Below are positions 1 to 14,025 of a stretch of 64,000 bases of DNA, piece by piece. Every line of letters starts with the position of its first letter. The first letter of the stretch is position 1. Source of the DNA: Clavelina lepadiformis (lineage: Eukaryota; Chordata; Ascidiacea; Aplousobranchia; Clavelinidae); the NCBI RefSeq assembly GCF_947623445.1, contig NC_135243.1, positions 16,618,501 through 16,682,500 on the forward strand. The letters run 5' to 3'. The notes under the pieces were generated by a model. The model worked only from the letters and a program-made list of their open reading frames with translations, was not told the origin of the DNA and did no database searches. Made by a program: the position numbers and the translations under genes.

Positions 1-494
1 CCATTTAATGTTAGAACACCTCCAATGATAATTCATAAGAGTGTTCTCACAAGGTTTCAGATATTCAAGAATGGTAATCAGAGCAGATCAACTACCAGCA
101 GCTTAATGCAGCATGCTTGCACACATTTTTGCAAATATTTGGAAATAATAGTATTAGCACTGGTACTCTCTGCTTGCAAGAAAACATGCTATAAGGACTG
201 TAGATAATATATAATGGCTGCTTGGATTGCAACAAAGCTTGCCATATATATGTAAGTAGCTATGGACAGTATTTACTTTTAAACGAAATAAATAACACCA
301 TTTTCTATACGCAGGAAAGCTTTGATAGGGTTAGTGCTTAATCGATAATACGGTGGCACAGAGCAAAATTCTTCGAGATGTTCTAAACTTTCATAAACGC
401 AAATTACTTTATCGATAGGCTTACAGCAAACACAAGTAAGAAATAACAGGACTAAGAAAACTAATAATAATTAAAGCATACTTACCATGCTTAC

Positions 495-3400
495 CTCCAT
501 GACTATCGAAAGATTTCCCAATCTGAACAAAACATTGTTTTTATTAAATATGTTACTCTAAATTGCAACAAGCAATCAAATAAGAAAGATAGAAGTAAAA
601 ACAAAACAATCAAATATTTCTCTTAAAAACTGCAGCCATTACACTCACCGTAGAAAAATGAATGGGTTGAAAAGTTTCTCCTCCCTAAATATTAAATTAG
701 CCATCAAGGAATTCTAAATTTTACTGATAATCTTGTAATAAAAGTAAGACATGACTAAGGTGTTTAATATATATGTATATACTAAAGAGAAAATGAAAAT
801 AATGACTATTTACATATTTTTGTTGTGGTTGTCGAGTAAAGTTATACTTTTTAACAGGATCGGTATTTTCACTTTCTCCTGAAAAACAATATATACCAAT
901 ATTAATCAGACGATCTGGAGATTGAAACCCTGCGTTTCAACAACTTGACAAGATCTGATACTCGTAAACTGATAAAGTGCAAAGGAGATTCAAAGTTTAA
1001 CACATAAATATATTGTAACTATTCTTGAAATCAAGATAGTTACTCAGCTGAAAATCTAAACTTTATCTAAAAATTCAATATCCAAAATTGGGAATTGTAT
1101 CAGATTTAGTAAGACAAACTGATAATAAAAACATTCAGCAACATATCATAATTTTTTGGAATTAGAATTACTGCTGGATTTTAATCATATGAAATAATCC
1201 AGAACCGTTTTTGGCTGAAGGACACTACTAACTTTTAAATTATGCATGGGATAAGCATTTTAAGCCAGTCATACCTACAATAAAATGATACATGGTTTAT
1301 TAATTACCAGTATGCATGTGAGGGTCAAAAATTGTAACTTGTTAGCAAATAGATGCATGGCATTTTAATCAAAGTTGTGATATGAATTAGACTGATTTAA
1401 ACACACCAGAGAATGTTTCACTTGAAGTTTGTAATACATCTCTTGCCCAGTCTGGGGTGGCTGTGATGGCCAGTTCATCCTCAAAATTGTCACGTAGACC
1501 TAACCCTTTTGTAGGAATGGCACTGGTAGTATCTTCAAAGAAGAGAGTCTACACAAGGAGAATATCACAACATTAAAACTATAAACAGGGTTAGTTGTAG
1601 CTAAGCAAAATTGAAAAGTAATTCCATAGTAAGTCTATAAACCTTCATAAAAATGATGAGCAATAATTTAACACAAGCTGATATAGCGAAAAAGTGTGAT
1701 AAAATTTGGGATGATGGGTTTACTAACCACCTGATCTGAAAAGTTCCGATATATCTAATTAATGTCAATCTTGTAACGGTATGATATTGAATGTGGTATT
1801 ATGGAAAGTTTTTTCCATGACTTGGTGATGGTGAAAGTTAAAGTCATACATACTTGATCTATGGGTAACTACAAGATATTGCTGCGGTAAAAACATTAAT
1901 GAAGGATGTATTTTGATCTTTATTAGTGTCAAGTTTGCTGTTCACTAAAACCAATAAAACATGGCAAGCCATGTTGATGCCTTACCCTATAGTACACCAC
2001 ATGAGTTTAAGACAGTTGGAGTGAATTTCCTGACAGATTGTCTGAGTTATATACAGCACCGGCATATACATCACACTCTATCATCATTTAACAGTCATAG
2101 TAAACAAACTTATTAGAGACAAACTAGGCCACAATTTTTGAATGTCACCAGATATCATACGTATTTAACAGTACAATTACATTTTAACAACCACTAGTGA
2201 ATATAGATCAGATACCAACGGTTGCATGGACGTGATATGAAGTAAAATTGTAGTGGCATTAATAGGCTGAGTCATGAATGTGTGACAGTAAAAATATCCA
2301 CCTTATAATAAAAAAATGTCAAAATTCTTGCTTCAGCCTTGCTGATAGTACTTACCATATATGAGGGTAGAGTTTGTAAAGGACCCGAATCAGGCTTTGA
2401 ACTAAATGGATTCTCTATAACTCCACGATGCAGCATGTGCAGCAGTAGCTTGGCATACATATTCCGATTTTTTCTACAAAAATAGCATTGAGCCCACAAG
2501 CTTAAAAATTCTGCATCAATATTTAGTCAACAAGATGTTAGCAGTTAAACTCCAAAACGAGCCAAAATAATTAATTGTCAGTTAAAAAAACGTCTTGCTC
2601 TGACAATAGCTGCAATTTTACAAATAAATATGCTCTACAGCATACACTTATGTGACTCTCTGTTAGTTTTTCATGTTTAATAGTTTAATTTTCTAATACA
2701 CGAAAACAGTTAACAAAAGCAACAAGTAACAAATATGCAGTGCATATATACTTAGTTTATTCTTGTACCTTGCCGTAGATGATCCAACTGGCTCACATAG
2801 CTTTTTAATCCAGAGAGCACATCGCTGACGTTCTGAAAAGTTACAATTTCTAAGCAGAGTTTGTATGGTAGGTTAATTTAAAGGAAAAACAGACACTGAT
2901 ATTATGATATCAGAATAGTTGTCCTGGGAAAAAGACTTGAGAAAAATCTTTACCTTAACCTGGTGTTTATTGTTCAATAGAGTAGTCAAGCCCTAGTAAC
3001 TAAGCTTGTCTGAGTGAATTATATATTGAACACCTACATTTTTCAGATTTTCAGTTTGTGCGGTATTACTGAACTTGGAACGATTAACCAGAACCCTGAA
3101 CTGGAGCAAGCATCATTACTGCCTTGCTCAAATGCATTGTAACTGAAATTTTACCATAATAATGTTTAGCAATCCAAAACAAGGAACAGTGAATAAAATA
3201 ACAAAGCATAAGTTTGGTGAGCTGTGGTAAGATCGTAAAATCACATATGAAATAATTGATGAAAAACAAGGATTTTTGTTTTTTAACAAAAGCAGTGTAT
3301 TTATATGTGTGCATTAGATCATAAAATTACTAAATGAAAATTCGAAAATGTTTATTGTAATCCTATTGGTCACATAAACGATTTACATGGTTCGGCTGTA

Positions 3401-3945
3401 ATATATAAACTTAATATGATAACAGTTTATATAATCAAAACTATACAATTTATACTGATTTGAAAATATTACATCTTCAAAAATGGGATGCAGCTTTGCG
3501 CCAGTCACAAAATTAAGTTTGCATACAAAAACCTATTACATGATATTGTCATCAACATAAGAAAAATAATTTTGCCATTCTGAAGAGACCAGACTAGAAA
3601 ATATGACCATTATCGGGCACCAGAAACACTATGCTTGGCAAAAAGCAGGCACTGGAGACTCAATTCTTTTATTCGTTTATTTGCAAATGTTAGCATCATA
3701 ATTTTCATTCTGCACAGTTCATGTTGAAAAATAAATTACAATGCTTAACTGCTTTATAATGTGGGCTGGTCACATATCACTGCCCAGGGCCAGTAAACCC
3801 TGCTGTAAATACATGAAGACTGAAGACAAATTAAATAGAAACAAATAAAATTACCTGTTTTATGGGGAAGTTTAAGGAGATGTGGTTTTATATCCACTAA
3901 GATTTTGTCAAATTCACTGTCCATTCTCATTATCCTTGAGTCCAT
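495..3945 (-). CDS. CEP112: CEP112-like centrosomal protein, 5' exons (partial)
   Basis: Seven exons can be chained on the minus strand with matching phases: 3855-3945, 2769-2832, 2356-2473, 1407-1548, 814-878, 649-684 and 495-522. All have GT donors and AG acceptors. The ATG at 3943-3945 opens MDSRIMRMDSEFDKILVD; an internal ATG seven codons on fits family starts equally well. The first three exons encode FDKILVDIKPHLLKLPHKT, then ERQRCALWIKKLCEP, then KNRNMYAKLLLHMLHRGV and PSYM. This is the DUF4485 domain of CEP112 (CCDC46), a coiled-coil centrosomal/cilium-associated protein. The next exon has GLGLRDNFEDELAITATPDW, as expected for the linker after the domain. The last small exon may instead use a donor ten bases further on, ending at 485. 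The long coiled-coil part lies off the left edge. The family call rests on remembered homology; the exon chain is read directly. Confidence 0.8.
2925..3145 (-). repeat. SINE copy, head-truncated, in CEP112 intron 1
   Basis: The stretch resembles the body of the SINEs at 49896-50205 and 56130-56430. It shares a segment like GAGAAAAATCTTTACC...CCTGGTG, a GTTACCGAGCTAG-like block and a GAGCAAGCATCATTA...CCTTGC block in the same order. The tRNA-like head seen in the other copies is missing. Confidence 0.45.
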
Positions 3946-6854
3946 AAATGGCAGAGTAAAGCTAGCAATTTAACTGCTAGATTGGGATAGTATATAACTA
4001 ACTGAATTCTAATATGTAGAGCTCATCAAGCATGAACTTAGATTACTGGTGTGTCCAATCTATCAGTAGAAAAGACAAGAATATGACGAAATATAAAAAA
4101 GATTATAAACTAGAAAGCTTACAAATAAAATGTTATGCCTGCTGTGCTGAAAAGCATATATATATGCTTAACATAATGATAATATGATTTAGATTAATAA
4201 CATAATGATTTTAGATTATTGTGACTAAATACAATTTCACTTCAAGCTTGTTTTGGCTAATGCAGTGCTAGCAACAGTGTACCTTTTCAGCAAGTCAAAG
4301 ATAAAGTATATATAACTCAGTATTTAGTGGATGTGCTATTTGTTGTCAACAGTTGTTACCACTATTATTTCCACTTTTAACACTTTTCCTCTTTTATCGG
4401 TGCATGCTGTTTTGGTTTTTCACAACTGGCTTTTGGCTATCAACATTTCGGAAACAAATTGTACATTTGAAGCCTTTTTTCACAATTTCTTGTTCATCTA
4501 ACTTAAATCTCATAATATGTAAGCAACCTAAACCTAACCTAAATGTTTCTTCAGTCTTACTAATCTAAATACAATTTTAATTAAATCCTAAATATCTGAA
4601 ATCCTTTTTTGCATACCCATTCTTCTAATCTAAATGCCTATCTTTGTGAAATTCTGATGGTAGATGGTAAAATGGTAACTTTCTTGTTTTATTTTTTCCT
4701 TCCGCAATGCTAATAGTGAAAAAGAAAACAACTGATTGGTGAATATAAGGTAGTTAATAAACACCATAAGTACTGATCCATTGTAAGTCAATATTACGCT
4801 TTTTGGCCTTTTGACAAGATCTTGCGCAAAAGTTTACAAAGTTGCGCTATCACAGGCTGTTAGGTGCAGGTTTTGATGTTTTAGAAAGTCCTTGTACATT
4901 CTGATTGCTATAAAACCTTCAATAATTCTTGTAAAAATCCAAAAATGCATAAAAACTGTGTCCACAATTTATTAAATGGATATTAAATACATCTAAATGC
5001 ATAGTTTTGCGTACTAATGCACATTAAGCGCCCTAACAAAATCAATAAAACTTGAACTTGAGTGGGCCCTTACCCAACTCTGCAAACCAGTTGGAGGTGA
5101 GGTTAGACATGATTGGAAAATAAAGCAGTTTTTGACAAAAAATCGTTCATGCAAAGACGCAAATTTTGGCATGCACCGAAGCCTCGATTCTTTGTTTATC
5201 TATTATAAATTGTCATGCAAACAACCAGCTTTTATTTGTTTGTTGTAAATCAGTGGACAGATAAAAAATTCAGCAAGCACATTGATAAATTTCCTGCATG
5301 CAGCTGCTGCAATTTTCTACTATGGAACTTAGATACAGACAAAATTGCATTTTAACTGAGCACGGCCAGGTTTTGCTTAATAAACCGTGGAACACAAGAT
5401 CAGAAGGAATACAAAACAAAGAGAACGAAACTTAAAAGTCTGCTAGGTTATAACTTGTACTTGTTGCCTTCAGTTATGGGTTTGTAGTTCACTGTAGCCT
5501 GGACTGCAGAGTATGGCCATTTTCAGCAAGATCTTGGTTGAGTCAATCAACCGCAAATGACAGCAAGTGTGGGTGTGCAAAAATGTATGCATGCAATGTA
5601 ATGCAACGCAAAAGTGAACCAACCTTAAACAACCAGCTTTTCGTTGTTTAGGCATATTTATTATAAACCGGAAAGTAGATAAAAAATTTCGCCGTTCATG
5701 TCATAAAGCTTGTGTGTGCAGTTGCTACAATTTTAGCCATGCCAGACTGTAGAGTATGGAAAAGAGGAAGTCCGAGAATTTTTGGCCAAAACAGTATATA
5801 CACGAAGAGATACAGATGTCTCGAAAAAAAGGGAAATACAGATTCTTTCGCGATTTCTATTGTACAAGGATGCACCTTGCCTAACACAAGCGCCAAACAA
5901 CCTTGGGCAACGAGCCGCAGTGCACACCAGCTGCGTCCTTACCCACCAGCAGACATAGGAATTTCACATCTGCACACTCAAGATCTCAGTGAAAACTTCC
6001 ATACTCTGCAGACTGGCAAAGTACCACTATAGTTGTATGGATTACACAGTATTGTTTGAATGTACACAGCTCTGTAGTTTGACTTATTCAATCTTTAAAG
6101 CAATTGAAAATGGAGTGCACAGATATCCTTTCCAAATCATTAAATGCAAAATAGCACACCTTAAGTTAATGGAAATTATGCTTGAGTATGCAATCTTCGA
6201 CTAGAACTCATGCATGCAAAGATGCAAGTTTAGTTGTGATGGCGTTGTGATGGCGATTGTGACTGAACCCTTAATTTTTTGTTTATTTATTATAAACTGG
6301 CCGTTCAAGCAATCAGCTTTTCTTTATTTATTTGTTATAAATTGGCGTTAAGATAAAACTGTATGGCGTGAAATTTGATTAACGCGTGCGGGTATTAGCC
6401 AAGCAGGTGCAACACTTCCCAGTAGGCTAGCTTACACTTCCAGGTTTCTCAACCTTATTTGGAGATTTCATAATCGATTGATTTAACTACAAACTGGTAA
6501 ATAAAACTAACGACTGTATTATTATATCTACAATTACCAGAATTTTTATAGGTAAGCTAGTTTTTAGCTACCGCATACTTCCGGCAAATTGTGACCACTG
6601 GGTTCTACAATGCACTTAGGCCCACACAACGGAATATCAATATATGCTTGACTTTAAATCTAGCGCGAGCGTTAGAAAGGGGTTTTCCCTTTACCAATAT
6701 ATTTTTCTGATAATGATTTATGGAATTTATTTCTATAGTTCTAACTTTTCAATCACTCGGCTACCTTAGCCAATCGATTATCACTTTTGAAGCGTAAACA
6801 GTAATAAATGGATTAGCTTAAAAAGGAAGGTAATGGAATATTTTATCCACAGTT
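3946..6854. other. Intergenic region with diverged repeats, no gene recognised
   Basis: No ORF here has recognisable protein character. Three diverged copies of one module lie at about 5145-5300, 5570-5720 and 6205-6365. Each has ATGCAAAGACGCAA or a similar block, an AACAACCAGCTTTT block, a TTTATTATAAA block and an AGATAAAA block. Segments with ACTGTAGAGTATGG or similar lie between them, so a unit of roughly 450-650 bp was probably duplicated in tandem and then decayed. The CEP112 promoter should lie just right of 3945, but no distinct motif is visible. Confidence 0.4.
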
Positions 6855-8078
6855 ATGGCTAATTGAAGTATCGTGATGTAATGGCTAATTAACCTCTTGA
6901 CTCCAGACGTATCTGACTTTATTGTTTGGTGTATACTGATTTGAATCCGCGATGGTCAAAAACCACTAAAGTGCATAAAGACCTATGTTTATTAAGTAGC
7001 CTACCAACACAAGCAAATAAGCCCATTATTAAAACTTTATAATCAATTAAATTAAGTCCAAAACAATTTTTAAAAAACATTCTTTCCCGAAGCTAGCCCT
7101 AAAAATATTTGTTTTTACAAATGGAAACATTACAAATTGAAAACATAAGCAAGGTAATTCACATTCTTAGATAAATCTGTCCGTAACTCTACCTGTTTTG
7201 AAAATCTGACATCACATTAACCAACAACAATTAAAAAGTTTACCACAAATCTCAGTCAGTTTTGTTAAATCCCCTTTAACCTTAATACTTTCCAAAATTC
7301 TGACGACAACGAAAACGGTTCTGCTGCGACCTTAATTAATTGCAAGACATCCAACTACAACATTACAAACTATAACCTTAAAAGGTTAATTGGAACTACT
7401 GGAAACATTGACACTGGCACCCATAGACCACAGCGCAATATTGCATTTTGCTTTTCATATAACTTTCACATTGAGTTCTCTTTACATTTTGATTTTGAAT
7501 TTAACGTTAATCTTTTATTTCAATTTTGATTTTAAGTTTGATTTTAATCCTAACTTTAATTTCATTTTATTAAATTTTATTGTAGTATTGTTCTTGCCTT
7601 TATTTTTATATTAGTTTAAGTTTTGTGTTTATTTTTAAATTTAGTATTCGTATTATTAATGACTTTATTTCTGATTTCAATTTTTTTGTTATAATAATGC
7701 TCCTATTTGAAAAAATATTTTAAGTTTATATTTTTTACTTAAATTTAAATGCGTTTTTCTTTGAATTGGGAGTTTTTAGTTATATTTAATGAATCGAGGT
7801 ACTGAGGTAATGGTGTTATGGTAGTTAGCCTAATCGTTACTAAAACATTATCAGAAGCTTGCGATTTATGATTAAACAAAACTTTAGGGATGGTTGCCGT
7901 AGCAACGTCTGAGATTTATCATTGCCTCCATGATTAATAGTTAGTAACGTATCACAACATTAGTATTTAAGTAACTTATTGTATTCAACAAATTATACCT
8001 TGCAAATGGCACACGGCACTACTAAACTTCAATTAATGACACCCACCAAATAGCACATCAGAATAAGAAAGAAACAAC

Positions 8079-8136
8079 CATCGAAGAGCATCGAAGAGCA
8101 TCGAAGAGCATCGAAGAGCATCGAAGAGCATCGAAA
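8079..8136. repeat. 10-bp minisatellite (GCATCGAAGA), copy A only
   Basis: CATCGAAGAG repeats about five to six times in a row. At the matching place in copy B (about 15127) only CATCGAAAAGCATCGAAAG is present. The array therefore expanded in copy A, or contracted in copy B, after the duplication. Confidence 0.9.
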
Positions 8137-9409
8137 GAACTGAATACTAATTTACTACTTTTACTTTACTTCTTTACTACTAATTTACTAATCTACTAAT
8201 TTATAATGAATGATTTATTACGTAATTACATTAGCCTTTTTTTAAATTGATTCTAGAATACTCTACGGTGGTTGCATGATTTAAACTAAGCTAATGATTG
8301 GCTAATAACCACGATATATACAGCACAGCACACTGAAATCAAGCAATAATTACGCTACCGATCAGCAATACACAACAAACAAGTTAACCGCTAGGTGTTG
8401 AAAAAGCGAAAATAATATTGTAATCTAAACACGCTGAATCAGCGCTGGCCACAGTGCCATTCATAGTACACCATGCATTGGTTTTGTAGCCTAATAATGT
8501 GAATAGCAATACATAAAGGTGCCTGCACAATAGATGGGATGCATCGTCACACGGCAACGCAATCGCAAAATAATGCATGGTCAGCCAATCGGCACACGCA
8601 CAAACATTCGTACTTGTATGTAGTCTAAGCCTTAAACTGAATGCATTAAAAACGGATCCACCGGTATCGCCAACTGTGTGAGTGTGTCTGTGTAATACCA
8701 CGATGGAACCAATAAAGCTTAGGGTACAAAGGAAATCTCGACGCCTAAAAGTCCATAAGTTAGCCAGCATTCAAATTTTCAAATTCAGTGTGTAGGCCCC
8801 TTTTCTTCATATTGTATGTCCTCATTTACAATACACGCTACTCTACAGTTTCGGAGTAAAAGAGCACAAAATATAGTATATAAAAGTAAACCTAGCTATA
8901 GCGTACTCCGAATTATGTTGAGTGAAGTAACTTAAAATTTTTCTCCAATGTTGGAATTTTATAAACGAAATTTTATGCAGCGTACTTGTGTCTGTACGGA
9001 AATATACACGTTACAGAACATAGCAAATCAACCAACCAATCTTATGGTTAATTGTAGCGTTTTAACAGTTACTACAATAAAAAAAAATGTTAAAAATTGC
9101 TAAAATCTAACTTAAGTTCTAACCAGTGCGCTTAACGCTTGGTTCAACAAAAAAATCGTGCAAGTGTTTATTCAAAATTGAAAATTGAAAATTGAAAACA
9201 ACCTTGAAAAACAAATCTTTTGAACAAAGTAACGATATTTTTATCACTATGAGTCACTCGCTGCAAGTTAATGTACAAAGCACACAATCAACGTTTTCCA
9301 ACCTTTTCAAGTTTAATGTTAAAATTAAATAATTTTTCTGACCTCATTAATTTTATTGCAAAATTTACTGCAATTGCTTTTATAGTTATCAAGTCAAATT
9401 GTTTCCTTG

Positions 9410-12400
9410 TCAGCAAACGCTTGATAGTGAGGAAGGTGGTTGCTTAGATCTAAATATTTGCTTTCTCCGGAACTTTGCTTGAATTTCATCGGTGCTTTTG
9501 CCTTTCGTGTCAGGAATGAAAATGACGATGTAGATCAGAAATAATATTGTGCATCCGAGCCATGGTGTCACGCTGTACGCTTTCAAATACTCCTGGCAGT
9601 TTTAGGCAGAATTAGTCACAGGCAATCAATAAGTTAGTCTTTTTTAAAGGATTATAAATTTTAAAGAAATTTTATCATTTATATATCAGATTACTTATAT
9701 CGAGTATGCTATTAAATTCTCGTACATGCAGAACCAAGCTTACAAGACGTTATTGAGAAAGTAGCTTTAGTGTATAGCCTATTTACTTGTAAATAAGGTG
9801 CAAGAAATCCCACTAGCCAAGATGAAATCCATAGTATGACATTTCCTGCTGAGACGCATGTAGCTCGTGTAGGTTCGATAGTAATTTCACTTATAATAGC
9901 AAAATGTGCTATGTTAAGGCCATTCGTGCACCTAAAAATATATTGTTGTCGTGAAAAAGATATGAGAAAGTATTTGTTGGTTAATATTAGCCTAATGATT
10001 AAGGCGTTAACACAAGAAACTGTCATAAGCACTACAATATTATTATATAATTATCTACTTCAAGGCAATCAGTTTTCAAAATAACCCTACAGTAAATGTG
10101 CAACATCTTACGTCAAATGTAATGCGACAGCAACGATCGCAAAATACGACATCACAGCAGCTGATTGAAGATGACGAGTTGCTTGGCTTACAGTAAACAA
10201 AACAAGACTGAAGATTACGCATGAATTCGCCAAAATGCTAAGTTTTCTTCCCCCAAACCTCAACATCAATCTAGACTGCAAGATTAACTTACAATTCATT
10301 CAGCACTCGCAACATAAAGTCAACTAAGTTCAGATAACACTTATGTGATAATGACCTACCAAAACACACGTTGTGACGATTTGCAATGAAAAAATACCAA
10401 TGGTAGCATAAGTAACGCTATCTTTAGGAATGCCGGCATCAATAAAAACTAAATCCATGTAAAGGATAAAGCAGTTTGTCCCCGTAAACATCAAATTGGC
10501 CAGCAAAGCACATACAGCGTACAACTGATTTCTAAAAAATAATATTTCGTCATTTAAATATACCTAATGTACACGTAGACTTTAATTTTTATGGAAATGT
10601 TTAAGCTATATTATCAGATGTGGACAGTCGGTTTTGAAAGTACCGTCGGTAACGGTACCGTACTTGGCAAAAAATGTACCGACTGTTCCGGTATTCGGTA
10701 CTATTTTAAAAAAGTAGCTCGGTACTTTGTCGGTACTCGGTATCGGTAGTTTTTGTGTAAAAGATTCTGCTGCAAATGCAATGTTTGCCTCGATTATGCC
10801 CCTGGTAACGGTTATTCCAGGTCAAAACATATGTGACGTTAATCGCTTGCAATTTAACTTGACATTTCTAGGTTAAAAAAGATCAACAGATGCTAAAATT
10901 AGTATTAAGGATTAATTAACATGTATTTTTGAAAACATACTTGATAAAATTTTGAAATTATCACGTGAAAAGTACCAATTACCAGTACCGACCTAAATTT
11001 CTTGAAAAAATTAATTCGGTACAGAAATTCGGTACTTTTTTTCAAAAGTACCGACGGTATGGGTATCGGTACTGAAAAAGTACCGCGGAACAGTAATTCG
11101 TTACTATAGTACCGCGGTACTGCCCACATATGTATATTACATGTCGAATATGAAGTAGCTCCTTTGTTCATAAAACGTACAGCTGCATATGAAAACGATG
11201 AAAAGGGTAGCCTAACATAGCTGTTAGTTACAGACTACTGTATGTATATTAATGCTCAATTCGACTGGCTTTCAAACTACAGTTCTGTTGAGAAACTTTA
11301 TTATGAATACAGAAAGGAGTCATATACCTGTACTGCTGCGTTCTATAAATTTGGCGTATTCCTAGTTGTGTGCTGGCAATATTAATTTCAGCTTCTATTT
11401 TTTCCATTTCGCTTTCAACCTGAAAAAATATGATTTCAAACTTGTCATTTCCAGGCCAGTGTAGCAGGATTGCAAGCGGGCCAAATGGCGCGGGCGTGCA
11501 ACATTATAGTGAGCCTAGTCTACTTGCAATTCACATTTAATTGTCGCGCTTCCATAAACTAAGCATGCTGTAGGTTAACAACACAAAAAATGAAAAATAT
11601 TATGTCCAAGAAATATATAAGCAACAAATTTTTGTGTCTTTATAGAATATATTCCAACTGCGCGGTAGAGCTATGCACCAGTTTATGCTCATGTGAGGTA
11701 GATGTACACTCTAAAATTGTGTTCAGGTTTACGTGTCAACTCCCACCTTTCTCCAAACAAAATGCAGAGCAAAGTGTGGGCTAAATGTGAAATGATTTCT
11801 CAAACTTCTGGAGGTAGCCTACTGTTGAAATATGCCCCATATTTTTACTATAACAACTGAAGATTTGGCTTGTGCAAATAATTTTCTCTTTTTCATTATG
11901 TTAGCTTTCTTGGTGAAATATTATGAAGCAATAGGCATATGTGACCAAAAACATAGGAATTACGAGCTCAAATTTTGCAGGGTCCCTGTCTGGTCAGGGT
12001 TCACATTGCGCTCCATGACTAGGCTACACAGCCCTGGTCATTTGTAGAAGCTTTAATAATTTCAGCTCTCTCACCTGTCCATCTCGCATCCTTTGTAATA
12101 CCAAAACTGCTTCACTCTTATGACCGTTACGGATGAGATAATATGTTGTTTCTGGAAATCTTGTACTTGCGGTCAAATATATCAGCGATGGAATTGCCAC
12201 TAAACTTATTGCAATCGGCCATCTTCCCTGTCCTCCGAGTACCTTTTCATGATAAATGCAGTTATGCACACTTATTAGGCTACATATAGTAGGCCTATTT
12301 ATATATTTGTATACAGTATACACTATATATATGTATATATACATTTACATGTATATATTGGAATTTGGCGAGTTTGTTATGTATACGCAAGTATACTATT

Positions 12401-13391
12401 AAAGACCGCAAGGTAAAAAATTGTACATGTACCTTTGGGTGCGATATTATTACGGCCAGTGCAGACCCAAAAGATATAGAGATACCGATCATACTTTGTC
12501 AAAATGCTTGTGACGTTTTAGCGCTCATCTCAGCCACCAACAATTGTGACAAACCTGCGTAACGTTAGTAAACTTACTTCAAACATTTTCAATATTGGAA
12601 ACTGTTACAATACTATATTTAATCGGGACACATGGAGCTGCTCATGTTGTTGCTCATGGAGCTGCATATGTTATAATCTTACCCAATCCGATTCCACAAG
12701 CGATTCCGGCTAATAATCGACCGATTATGAAGCTTTCATATGACAAGGTTAAACCACCAACGAGCGCTGTGATTAATACTGCTATAATATTAATTAAATG
12801 GCACAGTTGAGCGGTCCGTTTGCTTGATATGTATTTTAATATATATTTAAAAGAAACACCCCCAATAAAACAGCCTATTATGAGGGTCGATGCCGCCAAT
12901 GTGAGTATGGTAGTCCACGTCGTTTCTGGCATAACCACAGCATATCGATTCTATAAAAAATGAATCAAGCATTGAAATAATCAAGGAATCACTGTTAAAA
13001 GTTTTAATGTGACTTTACTTGAAACGTTTGATTGAATCCGATTTGTAATGTTAACATCACTGGACTCATCCATGCAGCGTGGTATCCAATTAAAATCGGT
13101 AGCATTGTCGAGACCACAAACAAGTAAACCACAGCAAAACGCGAGTTTACCTGCAGCAAATACGACAGCCTTACTTTTATTAAACTTACCTAGACTTTAT
13201 TTTAATAATGTAAGCTATGCCAAAAATAGTCTGATGTATACCGGGTTTGAAAATAAGGATTTTGTACAATATGCTTAACGTAATAGTTTACAATATTCAA
13301 AGATGACTTAATGTTTTTTTATTATAATCAAACTTAACGATGTGGTTGCAATACTTACTGTTTCATTTTCTATAGTTTTTGGCTGCTGCAT
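9410..13391 (-). pseudogene. SLC2/GLUT-type sugar transporter, copy A, with in-frame stop
   Basis: Ten exons chain in phase: 13359-13391, 13019-13150, 12683-12950, 12433-12554, 12075-12242, 11328-11419, 10360-10531, 10112-10275, 9787-9931 and 9410-9592. They total 493 codons with the stop. Facilitative-transporter landmarks are GYHAAWMSP in the first membrane span, GRLLAGIACGIG, AEMSAK, PETTYYLI, RFGGRKL, and PDTKGKSTDEIQ near the C-terminus (compare PETKG). The fault is a TGA at 12499-12501 in exon 4, where copy B has TGG (19464-19466). Translation would stop after about 160 residues, before most of the spans. All splice sites and the rest of the frame are kept, so inactivation is recent, allelic, or a sequence error. 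No substrate can be named. Confidence 0.88.
10620..11130. mobile_element. GGTACC-rich MITE-like element in transporter intron 6, copy A
   Basis: The left end reads GTGGACAGT...AAGTACCGTCGGTAACGG and the right end ...TACCGCGGTACTGCCCAC. These are imperfect inverted ends, and many GGTACC/GGTACTCGG units lie near both. The same element sits at the same place in copy B, so it was there before the duplication. No coding capacity and no clear target duplication were found. Confidence 0.6.
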
Positions 13392-14025
13392 TTTATGTCT
13401 TAAACTGATATTTATATTACAAAGTGTACGTTGATAACTTTAACCTTAATGTAAATATCTGAAATTAATGCGCATTTGCATAAGGAAAAAAAACTATTTA
13501 GTTATAATTTGAAATGCATAATGCGCCGATGTGTAATTACTAATTTTTCAATAATTCGTCGAAACAAATAACAAAAAACTATTTACTAAACGATTAGGCC
13601 TAGAAATTGTGCAAATGAAAGCTAAAACATTGCTTTAAAATCGATACGACCTTTTTCTCAACACACTACAAAAGTATAGCAACATGCCCTATTGCCTACG
13701 GCATTCTGATTAACATTATTCAGGTTCATCACAGCTTAAAATTTAACGATTTTGAGAAAAAACAAAAAAAAATTTTTAACCTACGTCAATCGTTATGCAT
13801 TTTTCAGAACACCTTTGGCTAGATTAAGTTCTCGTTTACATTACTTTCAAGCATAATCTTCCTGAATCTGTATAATCAGTAATGCTTGCAAACCGGATTT
13901 GGTACGCCAAAAATCTATCGGAATACAACTTCAGGTAAAGGGAATTTGAGTATTGTAATTTGCTTTAACCAACAAAGACAATTATATTATAAATGTTAAC
14001 ACGAATATATCAATAACACCACTAT

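Larger units (their letters stand above)
6855..14025. repeat. Segmental duplication, copy A (left)
   Basis: From ATGGCTAATTGAAGTATCGT to the block ending near CACTATA this region repeats in the same orientation at 14654-20977. Introns and flanks match as well as exons. Copy A alone has about 745 bp at 7026-7770, a T-rich low-complexity block with no coding signal, and an expanded 10-bp minisatellite at about 8079-8136. About 630 bp (14026-14653) with no match separates the copies. Confidence 0.93.

Noticed and set aside
5712-6032. 106-codon ORF with mixed composition
   Set aside because: Lies in a diverged repeat, antisense is also open, and no protein character is seen.
8384-8770. 128-codon minus-strand ORF in duplicate A
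   Set aside because: The same DNA in duplicate B is broken by a two-base insertion after 63 codons; composition and lack of family features argue against coding.
12499-12501. In-frame TGA in transporter copy A read as selenocysteine
   Set aside because: The duplicate has Trp (TGG) here, no family precedent for Sec exists, and no SECIS-like hairpin was evident near the 3' end.
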